In this document: positions 19,261 to 28,146 of the stretch, one piece after another
Layout of the letters: the number at the start of each line of letters is the position of its first letter
Position numbering within the stretch: position 1 is the first letter of the stretch
Assembly: GCF_009696325.1 (NCBI RefSeq)
Contig: NZ_VUME01000003.1
Location: forward strand, 62,001 to 126,000
Direction: 5' to 3'
DNA: 64,000 bases
From: Collinsella sp. WCA1-178-WT-3 (M1)
Lineage (GTDB): Bacteria; Actinomycetota; Coriobacteriia; Coriobacteriales; Coriobacteriaceae
Made by a program: the position numbers and the translations under genes
The notes under the pieces: model-generated
What the model was told of the DNA's origin: nothing
Database searches by the model: none
Seen by the model: only the letters and a program-made list of their open reading frames with translations

Positions 19261-20478
19261 CTAACAAATGAGCATGGCGTCGCCAAAGCTGAAGAAGCGG
19301 TAGCGCTGCTCGATAGCGGCGGCGTAGGCATCCATGATCTGGTCGCGGCTAGCAAGTGCGCTCACGAGCATCATGAGTGTGGAGCGCGGAACATGGAAGT
19401 TAGTGATCAGTGCGTCGACCACGTGATAGGTCGAGCCGGGCATGAGGTAGAGCTGCGTCGTCGCGTTCTCGCGCGCCACGATGTCACCACGGCCGAGCGT
19501 GTCGGCCCCGTCCTTACGGCCCTCAAAATAGCGCGCCGTCACAGCCGGATCGGACACCGGCGCGTCCGCGTCAAACGCACTCTCGAGCGAGCGGACTGCG
19601 GTGGTACCGACAGCAATCACGCGATGCCCCTCGGCCTTAGCCTTATGCACGGCGTCGACAACCTCCTGCGACACGTGATAGCGCTCGGTGTGCATCACGT
19701 GCTGCGTGGGGTCGTCCTCCTCCACCAGACGGAAGGTATCGATGCCCACCTCGAGCTCGACGGCGGCAAACTTCGCACCCTTGGCCTCGATAGCCGCCAT
19801 GAGCTCGGGAGTAAAGTGCAGGCCCGCCGTGGGAGCGGCAGCTGAGTGCTCCTCCTTCATGGCGTAAACGGTCTGGTACTTCTCGGGATCGCCCTCGTAA
19901 TCGGTAATGTAGGGAGGCAGCGGCACGTGGCCGGCAGCATGGATGGCCTCATCGAGCGTGCGCGGCTCGCCGGCGGCATTGCAACCGGCCGGCTCAAAAC
20001 GCACCAGGCGGCCGCCGCGGCTATCGGTGACAAAGTCGACGACCTCGGCCGTCAGCACCACGGGCGCGCCCTCGGGCGCATGGGCACCACCGGCGCGATA
20101 CTCAATCTGAGCGCCGGGCTTTAGGCGCTTGCCCGGCTTGACCAAGCACTCCCAAACGTGACCCAGCGGATCCACGTCCTCGCGGCGCTTGAGCAGCAGC
20201 GTTTCGACCACGCCGCCCGAGCCGGCCTTGCGACCGATAAGGCGGGCCGGCATCACGCGCGTCTGGTTGATGACGAGCACGTCACCCGGCTCGATATAGT
20301 CGATGATGTCGCGAAAGATGCGGTGCTCGACGGTGCCGCCATGCTCCAGCGGCGTTCCCGCCTGGGAGCCCTTGCGATCCACCACCAGTAGGCGGCAGGA
20401 GTCGCGCGGCTCAGCAGGAGCCTGGGCAATCAGTTCCTCAGGAAGGTTGTAGTCAAAATCATCGGTACGCATAGACAC
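19261..20478 (-). CDS. queA: S-adenosylmethionine:tRNA ribosyltransferase-isomerase (QueA)
   Basis: This 405-residue enzyme transfers and rearranges the ribosyl group of SAM onto preQ1-tRNA, giving epoxyqueuosine. Typical blocks are DFDYNLPEELIAQ at the N-terminus, VLVINQTRVMPARL, and AAPTAGLHFTPEL in the middle. A GTG at 20478 lies 8 bp after AGGAG; an ATG two codons later is an alternative. It has a roughly 50-residue charged insertion typical of actinobacterial forms. It lies 64 bp downstream of queH. Confidence 0.95.
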   Translation of the reverse strand: MSMRTDDFDYNLPEELIAQAPAEPRDSCRLLVVDRKGSQAGTPLEHGGTVEHRIFRDIIDYIEPGDVLVINQTRVMPARLIGRKAGSGGVVETLLLKRREDVDPLGHVWECLVKPGKRLKPGAQIEYRAGGAHAPEGAPVVLTAEVVDFVTDSRGGRLVRFEPAGCNAAGEPRTLDEAIHAAGHVPLPPYITDYEGDPEKYQTVYAMKEEHSAAAPTAGLHFTPELMAAIEAKGAKFAAVELEVGIDTFRLVEEDDPTQHVMHTERYHVSQEVVDAVHKAKAEGHRVIAVGTTAVRSLESAFDADAPVSDPAVTARYFEGRKDGADTLGRGDIVARENATTQLYLMPGSTYHVVDALITNFHVPRSTLMMLVSALASRDQIMDAYAAAIEQRYRFFSFGDAMLIC

Positions 20479-20542
20479 GTCGAATACTCCTTATATAGCT
20501 AAAGTCCGCTCTACATCCTAGCAGGCTGCCAGCCCAAAAGGA

Positions 20543-21118
20543 CTACTTTTTGGCAGCCTTGCGCTCGTCGCGGATGCGGGCGCGGTCCATGGCCGCCTCG
20601 ACGGCCGAGAAGCGGCAACCACAGTAGTTCTGCCGATACATGCCCAGCTCGCGCGAACGACGCGTGGCCTCGGGATAATACGGGCGAAAATCGCGAATCA
20701 CCGGGGTGAGCCCATGTGCCGCCGCCAAGCGCTCAAGCACGTCATTGCAGGTGTCGAACAACTGATACGGCGAGACGGCGAGCGTCGTACCCACAAACTC
20801 AAACCCGCGCTCCTGGGCCACACGGCATGCCTCGGCCAGGCGCAGGGCATAGCACGCGCGACAGCGACGGGGCCGATCGGCGCCCAGCGGGGCCACGCCG
20901 GCCTCCCAGCGCTCGCGGTCCTCCCCCGCCTCGATGAGCTCGATGTCGCCATCGGCACACCACTGGCGCAGCTCGTCCAAGCGGCGCTGCCATTCATCGC
21001 GCGGCTGAATATTGGGGTTGGTCCAGCAAATCGTGGGCTCAAACCCCTCCTCACGCAGCAGACGAACCGGCTCAAGCGAGCACGGCGCACAGCAGGCGTG
21101 CAACAGCAACGGCTTCAT
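20543..21118 (-). CDS. queH: Epoxyqueuosine reductase QueH
   Basis: About 191 residues from the ATG 8 bp after GGAGG. The N-terminal HACCAPCS and the later CRACY and NYCGCRFS cysteine pairs are the conserved metal and redox motifs of QueH (DUF208), which reduces epoxyqueuosine to queuosine and is not related to QueG. It precedes queA on the same strand and completes a tgt-queA-queH set. Confidence 0.93.
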   Translation of the reverse strand: MKPLLLHACCAPCSLEPVRLLREEGFEPTICWTNPNIQPRDEWQRRLDELRQWCADGDIELIEAGEDRERWEAGVAPLGADRPRRCRACYALRLAEACRVAQERGFEFVGTTLAVSPYQLFDTCNDVLERLAAAHGLTPVIRDFRPYYPEATRRSRELGMYRQNYCGCRFSAVEAAMDRARIRDERKAAKK

Positions 21119-21147
21119 GGACATCTCCTCCCAATCTTTGCCCAGGG

Positions 21148-21250
21148 TAGTCTTTTTGGGACGGGGCTATTTTGACTACTTTTGACGTAAAGCAGTCAAA
21201 AATACCCATCTCCAAAAAGTAGTCAAAATAGCCCCGTCCCAAAAAGACTA
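21148..21250. repeat. Perfect 36-bp palindrome with GGGACGGGGCT core (copy 2)
   Basis: The arms 21148-21183 and 21215-21250 are perfectly complementary and contain TTTTTGGGACGGGGCTATTT. The 31-nt loop holds no gene. The right arm ends exactly in the stop codon (TAG on the minus strand) of the neighbouring DUF3267-like gene, so the element forms that gene's 3' end. Confidence 0.9.
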
Positions 21251-21817
21251 CTGACCAAAAAAGCGAACGCCAAAGGACGTATCTTCGCAGGCGACAATGC
21301 GGCGGTCGCGCAAAATGGTCCGCACGTAATACCAGTCGCCCACACAGCCCGACAAGTGCAGACCGGCCGCCAAGTAGCACAGCAGCGGATAGCCCGAAAA
21401 CGCAAACCCCAGGGCAAATGCTGTCGTCACGACAACCGTCGGCGCCAGACAAACTGCCATGTACCGCCGGCGCGAATACACCACGCCCTCGGCGCAGGCG
21501 TAAATCATGCAAGTCTCGAGGTTCGCCCCAAAGGTCACGTGCGCACCGGCGGGCGCAAACAGCTTAAAGAACACGCCGTGCACCAACTCGTGCACGGCAA
21601 ATGACGCCGCCGAAACCGTAGCTAAGCCAACTATCCAGCCCAAGACAGCTGTCCAGCCACCCGCGTCAGCCGCATCCAAGTCCGCGGGCCCGCCCAGCAG
21701 CATAAACACCGGCACCAGGCACACGGCAAATGCGCCAAGCACGGCCATCCCCCACACAAAGCAAGCGTGCAGGAAATCCTCGTCTTCAAACGCATGTATG
21801 TTGGAAATCTCATTCAT
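21248..21817 (-). CDS. DUF3267-like membrane zincin
   Basis: This 189-residue protein has four to five hydrophobic segments and the motif HELVHGVFFKL near residue 78, an HExxH-like zinc-binding helix (HELVH) also seen in DUF3267 membrane proteins. These are putative intramembrane or membrane-bound metalloproteases without an established substrate. The final residues RFFGQ and the stop lie in the arm of a palindromic element, so the original C-terminus may have been changed. Confidence 0.7.
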   Translation of the reverse strand: MNEISNIHAFEDEDFLHACFVWGMAVLGAFAVCLVPVFMLLGGPADLDAADAGGWTAVLGWIVGLATVSAASFAVHELVHGVFFKLFAPAGAHVTFGANLETCMIYACAEGVVYSRRRYMAVCLAPTVVVTTAFALGFAFSGYPLLCYLAAGLHLSGCVGDWYYVRTILRDRRIVACEDTSFGVRFFGQ

Positions 21818-21949
21818 AGCATCTTAGGATAGCGCCCCTGCCACGTACCCGCCCGCATGTGCGATAATGTCGAACGATATGCACGAATTGACCACCGCGT
21901 CGCCAGGCCTTGCGCCCGGCCACGCTCTCACCATATGCGAAGGAGTCCC

Positions 21950-24100
21950 ATGGCATCCAAATACTCCATGAACGACCGTCCCAGCTGGCCCCGCCGCGCC
22001 ATCGTTACCGCCGGCGAGCCCTATGGCAACAAGGGTCTTCACTTTGGCCACGTTGGCGGCGTCTTTGTCCCGGCCGACTTCTTCGCCCGCTTCCTGCGCG
22101 ACCGCCTGGGCCGCGAGAACGTCATCTTCACCTCGGGCACCGACTGCTACGGCTCGCCCATCATGGAGAGCTACCGCAAGCTCAAGGAGAACGAGGGCTA
22201 CGATAAGTCCATTAGCGAGTATGTCGAGTCCAATCACTCTCGTCAGGCCGCGACCCTCAACAACTACAACATCAGCTGCGACATCTACGGCGGCTCGGGC
22301 CTTGAGCCGGCTGCGCAGATTCACAACAAGGTGACCGCCGAGATTATCGAGCGCCTGCACGAGCAGGGCACCATCTCCAAGCGCTCTACCCTGCAGTTCT
22401 ACGACGCCAAGGCCGGCACGTTCCTCAACGGTCGCCAGGTCATCGGCCGCTGCCCCATCCAAGGCTGCAAGTCCGAGAAGGCTTATGCCGACGAGTGCGA
22501 CCTGGGCCACCAGTTTGAGCCCGAGGAGCTCATCGCGCCCAAGAGCCAGCTCACCGGCGAGGTGCCCGAGCTGCGCCCGGTCGACAACCTCTACTTCGAC
22601 CTGCCGGCCTACCTCGACTTTATGAAGACCTACACCGCCAAGCTCGCCCAGAACCCGCAGGTTCGCTCCGTGGTCTCCAAGACCATGGAAGAGTGGCTGC
22701 TGCCGGCACAGCTCTACATCCAGAACAAATTCCGCGAGGCCTTCGACGCCGTCGAGGACCAGCTCCCCGAGCACACCGTGCTGGAGCCCGAGGGCAACAA
22801 GAGCAGTTTTACCGTCACCTTCCCCAGCTGGAAGGAGCGCGACGACGCCCACGCGGTGCTCGCCAACGGCGGCGTGCGCTTCCGTAGCGGCAAGGCGCTC
22901 GTGCCCTTCCGCATCACCGGCAACATCGACTGGGGCGTTCCGGTGCCCGAGGTCGATGGCGTCTCTGACGTCACCTGCTGGTGCTGGCCCGAGAGCCTGT
23001 GGGCGCCCATCAGCTACACCCGCACCGTGCTCGCCCGCGATGCCCGCGCCGCCGGCGTGACCGAGGGCGTCGCCGCCCAGGATGCCGCCCTCATGGGCGA
23101 GCCCGCCGCCGATTCCACGCAGGTCCCCACGCCCACCTACCAGCACAGCTCGCTCGACTGGCGCGACTGGTGGTGCTCTGACGACGCACAGATCTACCAG
23201 TTTATCGGTCAGGACAACATCTACTTCTACTGCATCGCGCAGACCGCCATGTGGGAGGCCCTGGGTTGGAACCTCACGCAGAGCACCGTCAGCGCCTGCT
23301 ATCACCTGCTCTACATGGGCAAAAAGGCAAGCTCGTCCTCACAGACGCCTCCCCCGCCGGCAGACGACCTGCTCAACCACTACACCTGCGAGCAGATGCG
23401 CGCGCATTGGCTGTCGCTCGGCCTGTCCGAGAAGCCGGTGAGCTTTAGCCCCAAGGCATATGACACACGCGTGACCGGCAAGGACAAGGACGGCAACGAG
23501 GTGCGCGCCTGCGACGACAAGCGCGTTATCGACCCCGCCCTTAAGGAGAGCGCGCTTTTGACCGGCGTGTTCAACCGCCTGGCCCGCAGCTGCTTCTACG
23601 GCGTCGCCGTCAAGGAGGGCGACGAGAGCCCCTACCGCAACGGCTGCATCCCCGCCGGTGCCGCCTCCGCCACCGTGGTCGAAGCCGCCGAGCAGGCAGC
23701 TCTCGCCTTTGAGCAGGCCATGTACAAGTTCGAGACGCACCGCGCGCTCGCCGTATGCGACGACTACCTGCGTGCCGCCAACAAGCGCTGGAGCGACGCC
23801 TCCAAGGCTGCCAACAAGCTCGAGGGTAGCGAGGCAAACGCCGCAATGACGCAGGCACTGGTCGACGCCTTTACCGAGCTGCGCGTGGCGACCGTGCTCA
23901 TGCACGGCATCGTCCCGGCCGGCTGCGAGCTCATCTGCGAGTACTTCGACGTCGATCCGGTCGCCTTCTTTAGCTGGGACAACATCTTTGCCTCCACGGA
24001 TGAGTTTGTGGAGAGCCTGGGCGAGAAGCCCGGCGAGCACCGCGTGAAGCCGCTGCCCCCGCGCTTCGACTTCTTCAGCAAGCACGAGAGCCAGTACTAG
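21950..24100 (+). CDS. metG: Methionyl-tRNA synthetase-like class I ligase
   Basis: The protein has 716 residues from the ATG preceded by AAGGAG. The N-terminal Rossmann fold has the HIGH-type motif as GLHFGH, followed by the zinc knuckle CPIQGC...CDLGHQF characteristic of MetRS. The expected KMSKS loop reads KASSS after YMGK, so the second lysine is a serine. An alpha-helical anticodon-binding domain follows (about 520-680). No C-terminal Trbp111 domain is visible. It should charge tRNA-Met, though the altered loop makes a paralogue with reduced or other activity possible. Confidence 0.82.
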   Translation: MASKYSMNDRPSWPRRAIVTAGEPYGNKGLHFGHVGGVFVPADFFARFLRDRLGRENVIFTSGTDCYGSPIMESYRKLKENEGYDKSISEYVESNHSRQAATLNNYNISCDIYGGSGLEPAAQIHNKVTAEIIERLHEQGTISKRSTLQFYDAKAGTFLNGRQVIGRCPIQGCKSEKAYADECDLGHQFEPEELIAPKSQLTGEVPELRPVDNLYFDLPAYLDFMKTYTAKLAQNPQVRSVVSKTMEEWLLPAQLYIQNKFREAFDAVEDQLPEHTVLEPEGNKSSFTVTFPSWKERDDAHAVLANGGVRFRSGKALVPFRITGNIDWGVPVPEVDGVSDVTCWCWPESLWAPISYTRTVLARDARAAGVTEGVAAQDAALMGEPAADSTQVPTPTYQHSSLDWRDWWCSDDAQIYQFIGQDNIYFYCIAQTAMWEALGWNLTQSTVSACYHLLYMGKKASSSSQTPPPPADDLLNHYTCEQMRAHWLSLGLSEKPVSFSPKAYDTRVTGKDKDGNEVRACDDKRVIDPALKESALLTGVFNRLARSCFYGVAVKEGDESPYRNGCIPAGAASATVVEAAEQAALAFEQAMYKFETHRALAVCDDYLRAANKRWSDASKAANKLEGSEANAAMTQALVDAFTELRVATVLMHGIVPAGCELICEYFDVDPVAFFSWDNIFASTDEFVESLGEKPGEHRVKPLPPRFDFFSKHESQY

Positions 24101-24118
24101 ACAAACGCCAAGGCAGAC

Positions 24119-24223
24119 TAGTCAATTTGGGACGGGGCTATTTTAGCTACCCCGTCCCAAATTTAACTGCAACGCCTGCCGAAACGGACGGGCGGCTAAA
24201 ATAGCCCCGTCCCAAATTGACTA
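24119..24223. repeat. 29-bp palindrome with GGGACGGGGCT core (copy 3)
   Basis: The arms 24119-24147 and 24195-24223 are perfectly complementary, starting TAGTCAATTTGGGACGGGGC. A nested hairpin (GGGACGGGG/CCCCGTCCC, 24129-24159) lies within the left half, so alternative folds exist. It lies between the synthetase and the methyltransferase gene. Confidence 0.88.
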
Positions 24224-24251
24224 CTTTTAATGGAATGGGAAGGAAAGACGG

Positions 24252-25355
24252 ATGTCCAAGCCGCGTCGTCGTAAGCAGAAAAAGCAGGTTAAGCCCGAGC
24301 TCAAGCTTAGGCAGTTTGCCGCTACCGAGCTTTCCGACCAGCTTGCCGCCCAACACTCCGCCGCCGACCTGCCGCGCTTTCTGGTCGACACGGTCGCCGG
24401 CGCCTATGCGCCTGCCGATGCCGAGCTCATAATCGAAGGCTTTGGCGCCGCAGCCACGCGACCGGTCACGCTGCGCGCCAACACGCTCAAGGCGACCGCC
24501 GAGGACATCGCCGCCGCGCTCGACGCAGCCGGCATCGCCCACCAAACCGTTGCCTGGTACCCGGACGCTTTCATCCTGCCCGAGGCCCAGGTATCCGATC
24601 TGTGGGATCTCGACATCTACCGCAACGGCAAAATCTATCTGCAGAGCCTGTCGTCCATGATGCCTCCTTTAGTGCTGGGCGCTCAGGCCGGCGAGGATAT
24701 CCTGGACATGTGCGCGGCCCCCGGCGGCAAGACGACGCAGATCGCCGCTCTCACCCAGGGACAGGCGCACCTCACCGCCTGCGAGATGAGCATTCCCCGC
24801 GCCGAAAAGCTCGAGGCCAACTTGGGCCGCCAGGGCGCCAAAAACGTGCCCGTCATGCGTATCGACGCACGCGAGCTTGACGAGTTCTTCCGCTTTGACC
24901 GCATCCTGCTCGACGCCCCCTGTACCGGCACGGGCACCGTCATCAGCGGCAACGAGAAAAGCCTGCGCGGCCTGACCGAGCAGCTGCTCTGCAAGTGCGC
25001 CCGCTCGCAGCGCGCGCTTCTGGACCGCGCCATGGGCGCCCTCAAGCCGGGCGGCACGCTCGTCTATTCGACTTGTTCGATCTTGCCGCAGGAAAACGAG
25101 GACGCCCTGCAAGAGGCCCTCGACAAACACATGGACTGCGAGCTCATCCCCCTCGACGGCACGCCGAGCGAAAGCGAAACGCGCCGTGCTCAGGAAGCTG
25201 GCGAAGAGCCACGCGTCGAGAGCAACGCCCTCACCGAGGCCATCGCCACCGGCCACGTCTCGACCGTCGCCAACGGCATGCCAGGCACGCTGACCATCCC
25301 ACCTAGCCGCGACTTTGAGGGCTTCTATATCGCTCTGATCCGAAAACGCAGCTAG
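24252..25355 (+). CDS. RsmF/RsmB-like 16S rRNA m5C methyltransferase (NOL1/NOP2/Sun)
   Basis: This 367-residue SAM-dependent enzyme has a lysine/arginine-rich N-terminus, the SAM motif DMCAAPGGKTTQ near residue 155, the motif IV cysteine in LLDAPCTGTG near 219 and the catalytic cysteine in VYSTCSI near 275. These are the two cysteines of the NOL1/NOP2/Sun m5C family. It lacks the C-terminal PUA-like domain of E. coli RsmF and the NusB-like domain of RsmB, so a short RsmF-like form is most likely. GGAAGG precedes the ATG. Confidence 0.88.
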   Translation: MSKPRRRKQKKQVKPELKLRQFAATELSDQLAAQHSAADLPRFLVDTVAGAYAPADAELIIEGFGAAATRPVTLRANTLKATAEDIAAALDAAGIAHQTVAWYPDAFILPEAQVSDLWDLDIYRNGKIYLQSLSSMMPPLVLGAQAGEDILDMCAAPGGKTTQIAALTQGQAHLTACEMSIPRAEKLEANLGRQGAKNVPVMRIDARELDEFFRFDRILLDAPCTGTGTVISGNEKSLRGLTEQLLCKCARSQRALLDRAMGALKPGGTLVYSTCSILPQENEDALQEALDKHMDCELIPLDGTPSESETRRAQEAGEEPRVESNALTEAIATGHVSTVANGMPGTLTIPPSRDFEGFYIALIRKRS

Positions 25356-25378
25356 CGCACGGATTCAAACTCAACAGA

Positions 25379-25549
25379 CTATCGCCGTGCGCGCCTGTCT
25401 TGCTGGTCACGGTGCTGCTTAAGTGCCTCGCGTTCCTTGCGCTCGGCTCTTTTGCCCTTAATGGCCGTAACCACAAAGTAGATGACCGCAGCGGCTACGA
25501 TTGCGCCCACGCATAGGCCAATCGAGCCCAATAATGTCGAGATTTCCAT
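25379..25549 (-). CDS. Small single-pass membrane protein (56 residues)
   Basis: ATG follows GAGGTGACGCGGT. The product begins MEISTLLGSIGLC, has one hydrophobic helix (about 5-29) ending VIYFVVTAIKGKR, and a highly charged tail rich in K, R, E and Q. Charge bias predicts N-out, C-in orientation. It lies convergently with the methyltransferase gene, 23 bp after its stop. Function is unknown; codon use and ribosome-binding site support a real gene. Confidence 0.7.
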   Translation of the reverse strand: MEISTLLGSIGLCVGAIVAAAVIYFVVTAIKGKRAERKEREALKQHRDQQDRRARR

Positions 25550-25739
25550 ACCGCGTCACCTCTCTTTTGTATACGGGACATCCAAGATAGCACCTCGATT
25601 CCCGCCACCACAGCTCCTTCACGTTCGCGCCCCTTCAGTCTAACGGATGGCGCGGCGGGGAAAAATCAACTCGTCAAACGTTTTAGCAACGTAGCGCCGG
25701 TCGCACGCTGCCGACCGCACATTATAGAAACGGACCGCA

Positions 25740-26831
25740 ATGGATTCTCTCAACGATTTGAACGAGCGTGTTGACGCTTTTGTCGCCACCAGCTCCTTCG
25801 ACACGCCCGCCGCGACGAACGACCAAGCCCCCATCGATGTTCCCGCCGAGGTTCACGAGCACATCGTCGCCTCGGTCGATTTCTCAGAGGTTGAGCTTGC
25901 GGACGAATTTACCGAGCCCCAGGTGGCCGTAACCCCCAGCGGCCTTTTGCCCATGGAGCCGCTGCCCATCGACGGGCGCCTGCGCAAGGCGGCCCTCCGC
26001 ATGCCCGATGAGATCGAGGAGGCCAGCGGCTTTACGCTCTTTGGACGCCGCATAAAATCGCTCATCTACACCACCGACGTGGCGGTCATCCGCAACTCCA
26101 ATGCCGACGCCGTGTTTGCCGTCTACCCCTTCACGCCGCAGCCCGCCATTACGCAGGCGCTGCTGACTGTTGCCGAGTGCCCGGTCTTTGTGGGCGTTGG
26201 CGGCGGTACCACCACCGGTAAGCGCTCCGTGCAGATGGCGGCCGTCTCCGAGATGCAAGGCGCGGCGGGCTGCGTGGTCAACTCCCCCGCTACCGCCGAG
26301 ATGGTCGAGCACATCACCAACATCGCCGACATCCCCGTCATCGCCACGGTCGTTCGCTGCGATGACGATGCCCACGCCAAGGTGCGCGCCGGGGCCAAGA
26401 TCCTCAACATCGCCGCTGGCAAAAACACACCCCAGGTCCTACGCGAACTGCGAGAGCACTATCCCAGCCTGCCGCTCATCGCACCGGGTGGCAAGACGCC
26501 CGAGAGCATCCGCGAAACCATCGCCGCCGGCGCCAACGCTATCATCTGGACGCCGCCTTCGGCCCAGCAGCTGCAAACCGACATGATGGAGCGCTACCGC
26601 AAGATGAAGGAAGACGCCACGCCTGTCATCTCGCGCGACGATGTGCCCATTATCGACCAGGTCGCCGCCGCCGAGGTCAGCCAGGTCGAGAACATGAATC
26701 CCGACGTGCCGATTCCCGACGAGGTCATCGAACGTGTCGCCTCGATCCACGATCATATCGAGGAGCGTCGTGCCAACCGCGGACTCAAGCCCTCGCTACA
26801 CGGTTTCTTCTTCCGTGGAAAGAAACGCTAG
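25740..26831 (+). CDS. TIM-barrel-like protein of unknown function
   Basis: This 363-residue protein has an acidic N-terminal region of about 85 residues. The core has alternating strands and helices typical of a beta/alpha barrel: DAVFAVYPF, CPVFVGVGGGTTTGKR, IPVIATVVRCDDDAHAKVRAGAKILNIA and LPLIAPGGKTPESI, with glycine-rich loops suited to bind a phosphate group. It resembles phosphate-binding barrels such as aldolases or HisF-like proteins, but no catalytic signature was recognised. The ribosome-binding site is weak. A strong terminator follows immediately, indicating a single-gene unit. Confidence 0.6.
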   Translation: MDSLNDLNERVDAFVATSSFDTPAATNDQAPIDVPAEVHEHIVASVDFSEVELADEFTEPQVAVTPSGLLPMEPLPIDGRLRKAALRMPDEIEEASGFTLFGRRIKSLIYTTDVAVIRNSNADAVFAVYPFTPQPAITQALLTVAECPVFVGVGGGTTTGKRSVQMAAVSEMQGAAGCVVNSPATAEMVEHITNIADIPVIATVVRCDDDAHAKVRAGAKILNIAAGKNTPQVLRELREHYPSLPLIAPGGKTPESIRETIAAGANAIIWTPPSAQQLQTDMMERYRKMKEDATPVISRDDVPIIDQVAAAEVSQVENMNPDVPIPDEVIERVASIHDHIEERRANRGLKPSLHGFFFRGKKR

Positions 26832-26842
26832 CAAAACATCTT

Positions 26843-26876
26843 GGCCCGCCCCGCAAACAACGGGACGGGCCTTTTT
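26843..26876 (+). terminator. Rho-independent terminator
   Basis: GGCCCGCCCCG pairs with CGGGACGGGCC around a 7-nt loop, followed by TTTTT. It lies 12 bp after the stop of the barrel-like gene. Confidence 0.92.
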
Positions 26877-26937
26877 CTGTTATCAAATGTCAGGAGGACA
26901 GGCGTAGCCGTTAAAACCGTCAGCCAGCCCACAAACG

Positions 26938-27828
26938 TTAGTCCACGCGCTTGTCGCCCATAAAGAAGATGGCCACCGTGCCAGGGCCGGTATGCGAGCC
27001 AATCAGAGCACCGATGCTATTGATCTCAATCTTACCTTTGAGCTGCGGAACCTGTTCCTCGATCAGCGCCGCAACAGCCTCGGCGTCCTCACGGCACGCC
27101 GAGTGCGACATGATGCACTTACCCGAATAATCCGCACCGCCCTGCACGTGTGCCATCATGGTCTTAGCCATCTCGGAAATCGCACGCTTCTTGGTGCGAA
27201 TCTTCTCACGCGGCGCCAGCTCACCTTCGCAATCGACCGTCATAAGCGGACAAATCTTGAGCGCCGTGCCGATGATCGCGCTCGCAGCCGAAATGCGACC
27301 GCCGCGCAGGTAGCTCGACAGATCGGTCGAGAAGAACCAGTGGTGCAGGTTGAGTTTATGCTCCTCAATCCAAGCGGCCGTCTCGTCGAGCGAAGCGCCG
27401 CCATCGCGAACGTCGGCGGCACATTCCGCCAGCAGGCCAAGGCCCGAAGACGCCGCCAGCGAATCGATGACGCGCACCTTGCCGCCCTGGGGATAGCGAT
27501 CCGCGAGCATCTGCGCCGCAACGCAGGCCGATCCATACGTGCCCGAAATACCCGACGACAACGTCAGGTGCAGCACGTCCTTACCCTCGGCAACAAACGG
27601 CTCCCAAAACTCCTCGTACTCACCCACGCTCACCTGAGACGTCTTGGGCATGGCGCCCGCGGCAATCTGAGCAAAAAACTCGTCCGGCGTAATCGACTGA
27701 TACAGATCGTCCGTATAGACAACATCGTCGATCTCGTAATGAAAGCACACGACAGGAATATTGCGCGACGCAAAGAACTCACGGGTTCGATCGGCGGCGG
27801 ATTCACAGGTCAGGACAAAATCACTCAT
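26938..27828 (-). CDS. DegV family fatty-acid-binding protein
   Basis: About 296 residues, starting at MSDFVLTCESAAD after AAGGAG; a longer frame upstream has no ribosome-binding site. The DegV pattern is present: a short N-terminal domain with PKTSQVSVGEYEEF, the hydroxyl-rich LTLSSGISGTYGSA, and YLRGGRISAASAIIG leading into the second domain. These proteins bind fatty acids and deliver them for phosphorylation by the FakA kinase in Gram-positive bacteria. No kinase gene is adjacent. Confidence 0.9.
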   Translation of the reverse strand: MSDFVLTCESAADRTREFFASRNIPVVCFHYEIDDVVYTDDLYQSITPDEFFAQIAAGAMPKTSQVSVGEYEEFWEPFVAEGKDVLHLTLSSGISGTYGSACVAAQMLADRYPQGGKVRVIDSLAASSGLGLLAECAADVRDGGASLDETAAWIEEHKLNLHHWFFSTDLSSYLRGGRISAASAIIGTALKICPLMTVDCEGELAPREKIRTKKRAISEMAKTMMAHVQGGADYSGKCIMSHSACREDAEAVAALIEEQVPQLKGKIEINSIGALIGSHTGPGTVAIFFMGDKRVD

Positions 27829-28089
27829 ATGAGGCTCCTTACTCATTGCTGCGCAAATTATCGCACAGCATGCGTGAATACGGTACAAATGTCCGTTATT
27901 TACCAAATTGAACCAAAGGCAGTGAACATCTTTACCGTTATCATCTCTAGCGATCCCGGAGGTATGCGCCTGCAAAAACGACCCTACGTCTCCACTCAAC
28001 CGCCATATCTACCTCGACTAAATCGATTTAGCAAACCGTTCGGCCAACAATTCAATCTCCTAACCCCAATCGAAACAAAAGCGGCGCAT

Positions 28090-28122
28090 ACTGATAAACG
28101 TTTGACGCTGTTTATCAGTTTT
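28090..28122 (+). promoter_or_regulatory. Terminator-like hairpin in the fbp leader
   Basis: ACTGATAAAC (28090-28099) pairs perfectly with GTTTATCAGT (28110-28119) and runs into TTTT, 25 bp before the fbp start codon. It lies in the 318-bp divergent region between the degV and fbp genes. It could attenuate fbp or mark the end of an upstream transcript. Confidence 0.55.
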
Positions 28123-28146
28123 ACCAACCACATCGGAAGGTGTTTC

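Noticed and set aside
26992-28146. N-terminal extension of Fbp by about 385 residues
   Set aside because: The extension lies opposite the intact degV gene and an intergenic region; a good ribosome-binding site and the family's start support ATG 28147.
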